A program made the position numbers and the translations under genes. From Asterochloris sp. CNOR1 (Eukaryota > Chlorophyta > Trebouxiophyceae > Trebouxiales > Trebouxiaceae), in NCBI GenBank assembly GCA_963969365.1, contig OZ017747.1, positions 744,001 to 808,000 on the forward strand: 64,000 nt of DNA, in the 5' to 3' direction. Positions 61,501 to 64,000 of this stretch are shown here, one piece after another. Position 1 is the stretch's first letter. Each line of letters starts with the position of its first letter. The notes beneath the pieces are model-generated. The model worked only from the letters and a program-made list of their open reading frames with translations. It searched no databases and was not told where the DNA came from.

Positions 61501-63992
61501 GGGGGTCTCGCTGCAGCTGGAACCTGCAGACGTAGCAGGGCCAGGACAGTCTCTGGCTGGTTCATCCATAAGAATATGTCTGGGTCTCAATCATGGTGTG
61601 GGGGTGCCGCTGCAGCTGACAGCCATGAGACGGCCACATCAGTGGACAACCCAGGTAGCGCATCAGGTGCTTCCGGGCACGAATACCTTGCAGAGGTCCT
61701 GCTGAAGCTGGAGGCTGCAGGGCCATGATGCCGGGGATATCATGCACATACACAATGAAGAGAACCTGTCTGTACTACCGCTGCTGCAGCTGCCTCCTCT
61801 GTCCAGGTGTAGGCATATCGATTTGTCGACCTCGACCTTGCTGAAGCTGCACATGCAGAACAGGTGTAGGAGCAGGGGAAGAAGCAGGTGGTGTGGGCGC
61901 ACCGAAGGAACTCCAGCTGAGCATCATGGACATGCCAGAAAGTCTCGCCCTGGGCATTCTGGGATGAGCGCACGAGCACCGCCTCTGCCAGCTTGTGTAG
62001 GCAGGCCTCAGTTGCGTACATGTCTGTCCGCCACAGCCCCTGCAGGATCAGTCAGTAGCAGGCTGTGCCCACTTCCGCCTTGCAAGTGCACGCTGGTGGG
62101 GCACACTACTGACGCCTTGTCATGCAGGTCGCAGCCCAGCAGCATGCGCAGGGCAGCTGTGCTGGCGCAGGTACTTTTCTAACTCCAAAGCTCATCTGGG
62201 TCACAGGGAAGCTGCTCACCTGAATCAGGGTGCCGGACACCTTGGTGCTCCTGGGCAGCACTGCCATCTTGAGGTAAGGTGTCTTGATGGCAGGGTCCAG
62301 ATCTGACAGCACCACCCAGAGCACGCGCCACAGGCCAAGCATAGACCTTGGCGCAATGGTACGCGCAATCTGCAGGGCAGAGGCCACCTGTTTCCTTACT
62401 GGACACGGCCACAAGGGTCCTCCATCCTGGCTGCCTTGGCAAAGGCTTGGCTGAGCCATATCAACTGCTACAAAGTCGGCACTTGGGCGCATTCAAGCCC
62501 ATCTTGGGCTGAGCAGACATTGATGCAGGGCCTCGACGCTGCGACACTGGACAACAAGCCACTTTGCTTTGTGGAAGAAAGCAACAATGACTGTGCGGAG
62601 CCTTGCGGCCACAAGAACACTTTTGAGGACAGGCATCAGGTCTGTCACCTTGAGCTCCTTGTGCTGCTTAGCTGCCTGCACCTTCTCCTGAATTGCCTTG
62701 AGGGCATTACACTTTCGCTGCAGGTCTGGGGCCAGCACCTGCGCCTCTCCAGCCTCCTGAACTGACTGCAGGCAGGCAGCACATCAGCTTGCTAAAGTGC
62801 TGCAGGGCCAGGGCTTGTGAAGCTGCCCATCTGCAGGGCATGCTGTGAATTGGCACAACATGCGCAAAGAGCTGCCGGCAGACTTTGTCTGCACCGCAAA
62901 CTGCAGAAAGCAGGCTGCCTCCTGGCAAAATTGCAAGAGCGCCGCTCATGCAGCCCCAGGCCTGAGCATGCTGGGCATGGTCAAGCTCAGCGAAAGGAGG
63001 CTACTGCCAGCCCCAGTGGGAGGCCAAACATGAACAGCTCCTTATTGTCACAGCATGGTGCAGCACAGGCTGAACAAAAGCTTACGGCTAGCTGGGGTGC
63101 AGGGCTGGGCTTGACCAGCTCCTTCTGCAGCAGGCGGGCCAGCATGGCCAGCTCTAGAGGGCTCTTGCTGGTGTCATTGATCAGCACCCGCATGGTGTCA
63201 GCGGGCAGCTGCTCCACTGGGCAGTCGAGTGCTTTAGCAAGCGCTGCTGCGGCCTCCTCAAATCCTGCAAGCAGGCGGTGGACTCCATATGCAAGCCAAG
63301 CAGATCAGACGCACCCATGTGAAGGCTGAACTGAATTACTTTGCACAGCCCAGCAGAGGCAACATGCATTTCTACAGCTCACATTGCAATTGTCAAGCAT
63401 GCTGGTCTGCTGCAACATACTTGAATGGCTGAGGACGTCTGTGGCCTCGAGGCCATGACACTGCAGCACGGTCTTACCAGATACTGTGCGGCAGACAGCA
63501 TGCTCACCAACTGCAGTGGTGTTCCACACTGGGTCCCCCTCGGGCACAGCAGTGTCCCCAGCATCCGCATAAGGCTTTGAAAGCCGTGACTCCGCTCCTG
63601 AGGACCTGTGCAGTGCATCTGTCCAGCTGGCAGCAGATGGCGCCACAGTGTCAACCTCGCCAAGGTCCAGTGCCCTTGTGTCTGGCAGCTGTGACAGCAG
63701 CTTTGACTTCCGGTTGGCGGCATTGAGCTGCAGCGGCACAGGCAGAAGCAGGGTAGCAACCAGGCCTGCAGCGCTGCAGGCCAGCGCACTGCAGTAGGAG
63801 TGTGCTGCAATCTGCAACAATCGTCCCAAGGACGACCACAGTCCTGCCTAAAGCTGATAAGAGGCAGACGGATGGGCTGCAGACAGGGCAGCACTGCCAG
63901 GCTACCCAGTGCTCTCTGACAGGCTGGGAGATTCCTTGGTGCCAGCCTGCAAGACGACAGGCGGCAGAAGGCCATGGCGACTGCCGGCCCTC
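58548..63992 (-). CDS. TPR protein, kinesin-light-chain/nephrocystin-like (5' end beyond the window)
   Basis: The C-terminal half carries clear TPR units: MAIAFNNMAMLLQKMGRISE, EAEQLLSDALTAREDLWG; RLKEAEAVINRSLGIRRTMF, GAAHPDVASCLHNLGLLLKR; DIHLAVSYNNLAVLLANMRR, RAEAEPLYRKTLDIMEWAYG and HLDVASCLYNLGG. The pattern A-x-x-YxxxLxxx(G/R)-x-x-x-EA with H-P-D/H-L-D linkers is that of kinesin-light-chain TPRs. The end reads FTCMGGACAIGG, joined to VDPHQLASNIATLS with TAA at 58548. Upstream exons, probably of the same gene, include DAWLNDTPDEDIVQIIKYIA; ASHKILARITLELAHAFQQ; EAQKHLARYLGRLSTLVKMV; ATEACLHKLAEAVLVRSSQN; LRRCN-poor helical segments such as CNALKAIQEKVQAAKQHKEL; and MRVLINDTSKSPLELAMLAR. 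At 63992 a donor (GTGAGG, minus strand) marks another exon outside the window. Joining the TPR half to the upstream half is inferred; they could be two genes. Protein-protein scaffold role inferred. Confidence 0.65.
61575..61715 (-). repeat. Two partial copies of a TPR-gene exon in the adjacent intron
   Basis: The true exon (minus, around 61525-61345) begins QLQRDPHMVIEAQKHLARYL. About 61715-61636 repeats it as QLQQDL...RKHLMRYLG, and 61625-61580 repeats only QLQRHPHTMIETQ. Both copies sit upstream of the true exon. Confidence 0.7.
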
Positions 63993-64000
63993 ACCTTCTG

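Overview
The window is nuclear DNA of a eukaryote, most likely a chlorophyte green alga; a trebouxiophyte-like genome is my guess, not a demonstrated placement. Evidence: nearly every gene is cut into short exons by small introns with GTGAGT/GTGGGT-type donors and CTGCAG/TGCAG acceptors. The genes include a plastid-type MEP-pathway kinase with a transit-peptide-like leader (IspE), a plant-type selenium-binding protein, gamma-tubulin and the kinetochore protein NUF2. I saw no prokaryotic operons, tRNA, rRNA, CRISPR array, virus-like element or intact transposon.

Layout. 0-7.5 kb, minus strand: a possible membrane-protein 5' end, a PRISE-type short-chain reductase and IspE. 7.8-9.3 kb, plus: a low-molecular-weight protein-tyrosine-phosphatase-like protein with Ser at the catalytic Cys position. 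9.8-12.0 kb, minus: an RRM/coiled-coil protein. 12.9-14.0 kb: a repeat island with hairpin-forming tandem units and a large inverted duplication. 15.1-30.3 kb, plus: three tandem paralogs of an unrecognised secreted Ala/Ser/Pro-rich protein family. 30.9-41.3 kb, minus: selenium-binding protein (methanethiol oxidase family), an EMB8-like alpha/beta hydrolase and farnesyl diphosphate synthase. 41.5-43.9 kb, plus: an unrecognised RG-rich protein. 44.0-48.6 kb, minus: NUF2. 49.3-52.1 kb, minus: a fourth, C-terminally short member of the secreted family. 53.1-58.2 kb, minus: gamma-tubulin. 58.5-64 kb, minus: a TPR (kinesin-light-chain-like) protein running off the window.

The most interesting content is the four-gene secreted family. 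All four share a signal peptide, an RTLxQ motif just after it, a VPVxxxxKK block, split polyproline exons, a conserved helix-like block and an Ala-rich block. Exon phases are conserved and one exon is 42 nt in every copy. The three plus-strand copies add a Pro/Thr-rich linker ending VNLGNG, Gly/Asn repeats and a last exon ending TxxG/DNxxxAG. I do not recognise the family. A cell-wall or extracellular-matrix role is inference from composition and the signal peptide.

A second theme is that several introns contain decayed tandem copies of neighbouring exon ends or splice sites (RRM gene, paralog 3, selenium-binding protein, gamma-tubulin, TPR gene). This suggests local tandem duplication is a common source of intron sequence here. 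Two isoprenoid genes (IspE and FPPS) lie about 31 kb apart; nothing shows that this linkage is functional.
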